Both the position numbers and the translations under genes were made by a program. The notes beneath the pieces are model-generated. The model made no database searches. It was not told where the DNA came from and saw only the letters and a program-made list of their open reading frames with translations. A stretch of 64,000 bases of DNA, from positions 1,491,001 to 1,555,000 of the forward strand of contig NC_011989.1 of assembly GCF_000016285.1 (NCBI RefSeq), given 5' to 3'. This document shows positions 61,421 through 64,000 of the stretch, piece by piece. Position 1 is the stretch's first letter, and every line of letters starts with the position of its first letter. The stretch is from Allorhizobium ampelinum S4. GTDB lineage: Bacteria; Pseudomonadota; Alphaproteobacteria; Rhizobiales; Rhizobiaceae.

Positions 61421-62458
61421 TCAGACAGGTTCGAAGGGAATGGAAATGTCAGTTTTGCCGCCTAGCCATGTCGGTTGCGGCAGGCCCTTTTCCTTGAGGA
61501 AGGCCGGATTATAGAGCTTCGACTGGTAGCGATTGCCATAATCGCACAGGATGGTCACGATGGTATGACCCGGCCCAAGATCGCGCGCCAGCCGGATGGC
61601 ACCGGCAATATTGATGCCGGAAGAGCCGCCAAGGCAGAGGCCTTCCTGTTCGACCAGATCGAAAATGATCGGCAGGGCTTCGCTGTCGGGGATGAGGTAA
61701 GAGAAATCAGGCGTAAATCCTTCCAGATTGGCGGTAATCCGGCCCTGGCCGATGCCTTCGCTGATTGAGGAACCAGAGGATTTCAATTCGCCATTCCGGT
61801 AGAATTCATAGAGCGCGGCTCCTTCGGGATCGGCAAGGCCGATTTTGACGCCGGGCTTCAGATTTCGCAGTCCGATCCCCGTGCCTGCCAGCGTGCCACC
61901 GGAGCCGACCGCGCAGATGAAACCATCAACAGCACCGCCGGTATCCTCAAATATCTCCCGGGCTGTTGTCTCGATATGAGCGTCCCGATTGGCGGTATTG
62001 TCAAACTGATTGGCCCAGATCGCGCCGTTCGGTTCGGTTTTGGCCAGCTGGGCCGCAAGGCGTCCGGAAAGCTTCACGTAATTATTCGGGTTCTTGTAGG
62101 GAACAGCGGGAACCTCGACCAGTTCCGCACCAAGCAGCCGCAGCGCGTCCTTCTTTTCCTGGCTCTGGGTTTCAGGAATGACAATCACGGTGCGGTAGCC
62201 AAGCGCCTTGGCGACCAGCGTCAGGCCGATACCGGTATTACCGGCCGTGCCCTCGACGATCACCCCGCCGGGTCGCAGCAATCCGCGCCGTTCGGCATCG
62301 CGGATGATGTAGAGCGCGGCACGGTCCTTGACGGACTGGCCGGGATTGAGAAACTCGGCCTTGCCCAAAATCGTGCAGCCGGTTGCCTGCGAAGCGGCTT
62401 TCAGCCGGATCAGCGGCGTGTTGCCGATGGCGTCTAGAACGGAGGGGTGGAATGCCAT
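61421..62458 (-). CDS. cysK: Cysteine synthase A (O-acetylserine sulfhydrylase)
   Basis: This enzyme makes L-cysteine from O-acetyl-L-serine and sulfide with PLP. The protein has 345 aa, slightly longer than E. coli CysK. PLP lysine is Lys44 in NPGQSVKDRA, the substrate loop is EGTAGNTGIGL, and the PLP-phosphate loop is GSGGTLAGTG. Beta-cystathionine synthase-like activity cannot be excluded. It is first in the cysK-alaX-sseA operon, so cysteine supply, tRNA editing and sulfur transfer are linked. Confidence 0.93.
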   Translation of the reverse strand: MAFHPSVLDAIGNTPLIRLKAASQATGCTILGKAEFLNPGQSVKDRAALYIIRDAERRGLLRPGGVIVEGTAGNTGIGLTLVAKALGYRTVIVIPETQSQEKKDALRLLGAELVEVPAVPYKNPNNYVKLSGRLAAQLAKTEPNGAIWANQFDNTANRDAHIETTAREIFEDTGGAVDGFICAVGSGGTLAGTGIGLRNLKPGVKIGLADPEGAALYEFYRNGELKSSGSSISEGIGQGRITANLEGFTPDFSYLIPDSEALPIIFDLVEQEGLCLGGSSGINIAGAIRLARDLGPGHTIVTILCDYGNRYQSKLYNPAFLKEKGLPQPTWLGGKTDISIPFEPV

Positions 62459-62602
62459 GAGCGCACTTTCTGTTTCCCGAACAATAGAAAGTGTGTTTTC
62501 GGTCTACAAGCCCTGCATGACAAGAAATGCAATTTCTTGCTGTGGCATCAACCCGGAAAACCTTGCCTCAGTATGTGGGTAAAGCGTCCGTGCACCTGTT
62601 AT

Positions 62603-64000
62603 TCAGTCCGGCGAGCCGGTTGATTTATAAGCCTCAAGGGCCACGGCTCTGGCTCTTTTGTGATCTACCAGTGGCGCTGGATAGGTTTTGCCAAGCGTAA
62701 TCCCCGCCTTTTCCAACAGGGGGGCGGGGGCTTCGAATGGGCGATGGATCAGGTTGTTTGGCAGTTTTGCCAGCTCTGGCACGAATTGGCGGATATAGTC
62801 GCCGTCCGGATCGAATTTCTCGCTCTGGGTAATCGGGTTGAAAATCCGGAAAAACGGTGAGGCATCGGCGCCGGAGCCAGCCACCCATTGCCAGCTGGCG
62901 GCATTGGACGCTGGATCGGCATCGACCAATGTGTAACGAAACCAGGCTTCGCCTTCGCGCCAGTCGATCATCAGGTCCTTGATCAGAAAGGAAGCGACAA
63001 TCATGCGCACACGATTGTGCATGACACCATGTCGCCAAAGCTGGCGCATGCCTGCGTCGACAATCGGATAGCCAGTCTGGCCCCGCTGCCAGGCGGATAG
63101 AAATTCCGCGTTCTTCTTCCAGGGAAAGTCATTGAAGCGGTCGTTCCAGTTTTGGCTGGCCAGATCGGCAAAGTGAAACAGCAGATGGTAGGAAAATTCG
63201 CGCCAGACCAGCTCTTTTCGAAAATGCACATAGTCGTCGGTGGACACATCATCGCCAAGGCCGATGGTTGCATGCCAGATACGCGCCGGAGAAATCTCCC
63301 CGAGCGCCAGATGCGGCGACAGGCCGGATGTATGGGGCAGGGCGGGGAAATCCCGCTGCGTGCGGTAACCCTTGAGGCCATGATCGATAAACTGGCTCAG
63401 TTTGTCCTGAGCGCCGGGCTCTCCCGGAGTCCAGATTTCCGAAAACTCCTTTGCCCAATCTGGCTTGGTCGGCAGCAGTTGCCAGTCTTCCAACCGGTCG
63501 CTATCCGGCCAATGGGCAGGGTTGTGCAAGGTCTTGGGTCTCTCGACGGGCGGCGGTGGATCGCCTTGCTTTTCAAGAGCTCGCCAGAAGGGTGTGTAGA
63601 CACGGAAAGGCCCGCCGCTCCCGGTTTTCACCTTCGACGGTTCATGCAGCAGGAAGCCGGCATGGCTAGTGGCTTCAAGCCCGTCGCTGCGCAGAGCGGC
63701 TTTCAGCTCCGCATCGATGGCCATGCCGGACGGATCGTAACGGCGATTCCAGTGGACGGCTTTGGAGCCGGTTTCCTCAATCAGATGGCGCAGGACCTGG
63801 CCCGGTGGGCCGCGGCGAAGAACCAATCGGCTGCCGTAGGATTGAAGTGACTGGTCGAGGCTGACGAGTGAGTGATGCAGCCACCATGCCTGTGCCGGAC
63901 CGAGCGGGCCGGTACCCATTTCCTCAGGCTCGCGAATGTAGAGAGGGATGACCGGGCCTGCGGCCTGCAATGCCGCCAGAAGCGCCCTGTTGTCATCGAG
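62603..64000 (-). CDS. phr: Deoxyribodipyrimidine photolyase (partial, N-terminus beyond window)
   Basis: This FAD enzyme splits UV-induced pyrimidine dimers using light. The reading frame runs past the right window edge (LDDNRALLAALQ is encoded at 63965-64000), so about the first 10-20 residues are missing. The antenna domain has PVIPLYI; the FAD-binding domain has the SGLSPHLALGEIS, WREFSYHLLFHFADL, TGYPIVDAGMRQLW and DPASNAASWQWVAGSG segments. The tryptophans of the electron chain appear present. It ends YKSTGSPD at 62603. Confidence 0.93.
   Translation of the reverse strand, partial: LDDNRALLAALQAAGPVIPLYIREPEEMGTGPLGPAQAWWLHHSLVSLDQSLQSYGSRLVLRRGPPGQVLRHLIEETGSKAVHWNRRYDPSGMAIDAELKAALRSDGLEATSHAGFLLHEPSKVKTGSGGPFRVYTPFWRALEKQGDPPPPVERPKTLHNPAHWPDSDRLEDWQLLPTKPDWAKEFSEIWTPGEPGAQDKLSQFIDHGLKGYRTQRDFPALPHTSGLSPHLALGEISPARIWHATIGLGDDVSTDDYVHFRKELVWREFSYHLLFHFADLASQNWNDRFNDFPWKKNAEFLSAWQRGQTGYPIVDAGMRQLWRHGVMHNRVRMIVASFLIKDLMIDWREGEAWFRYTLVDADPASNAASWQWVAGSGADASPFFRIFNPITQSEKFDPDGDYIRQFVPELAKLPNNLIHRPFEAPAPLLEKAGITLGKTYPAPLVDHKRARAVALEAYKSTGSPD

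Overview
This window is a stretch of the primary chromosome of an alphaproteobacterium. Gene content and protein character point to the Rhizobiaceae (the Agrobacterium/Allorhizobium/Rhizobium group). The pointers are the dsbA-aroQ-accB-accC block, a very large RNase E with an acidic insertion and a long scaffold tail, two tuf genes in the str and tRNA-tufB positions, rhizobial-type small proteins, and GC-rich codon use. The genus assignment is an inference, because the window contains no 16S rRNA gene.

Layout. Positions 1-4.6 kb: acetyl-CoA carboxylase biotin subunits (accC partial, accB), type II dehydroquinase, an exported DsbA-like thiol oxidoreductase, then a divergent aminotransferase and a GNAT acetyltransferase. 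4.7-15 kb: RNase E (minus strand), then on the plus strand a cell-wall amidase, penicillin-binding protein 1A, release factor 2 (made by programmed +1 frameshift) and OMP decarboxylase. 14.8-18.3 kb (minus strand): an exported hypothetical, NAD kinase, two small proteins (49 and 63 aa) and a SpoU-family 2'-O-methyltransferase, with a tRNA-Thr on the plus strand among them. 18.4-20.1 kb: promoter, tRNA-Tyr, tRNA-Gly and the first EF-Tu gene. 20.3-22.7 kb: two glycosyltransferase-like proteins and an exported, possibly beta-barrel protein, lying inside an otherwise conserved arrangement.

22.8-35.2 kb: tRNA-Trp, secE, nusG, rplKA, rplJL, rpoB and rpoC, the classic transcription/translation cluster. 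35.3-36.1 kb: a NUDIX hydrolase and a small conserved protein on the minus strand. 36.7-41.1 kb: the str operon (rpsL, rpsG, fusA, second tuf). 41.4-56.3 kb: the S10, spc and alpha operons in canonical order (rpsJ to rplQ), including secY, adk and rpoA. Several terminator-like hairpins sit between genes inside this run. 56.5-64 kb: a purine nucleoside 'permease' family protein, a frameshifted DUF817 gene, a DUF2809 protein, a sulfurtransferase fused to a GNAT domain, an AlaX-type editing protein, cysteine synthase and a partial photolyase.

Nearly all of the window is core housekeeping sequence. I see no phage, insertion sequence, CRISPR array, toxin-antitoxin or defence locus, and I did not find an undescribed multi-gene system. 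The points most worth a second look are: the two tuf copies, which differ at only five synonymous positions; the broken DUF817 gene; the sulfurtransferase-GNAT fusion; the glycosyltransferase pair between tufB and secE; a perfect 21-bp inverted repeat between rplO and secY; a perfect 15-bp hairpin between rplL and rpoB; and a 49-aa membrane protein.
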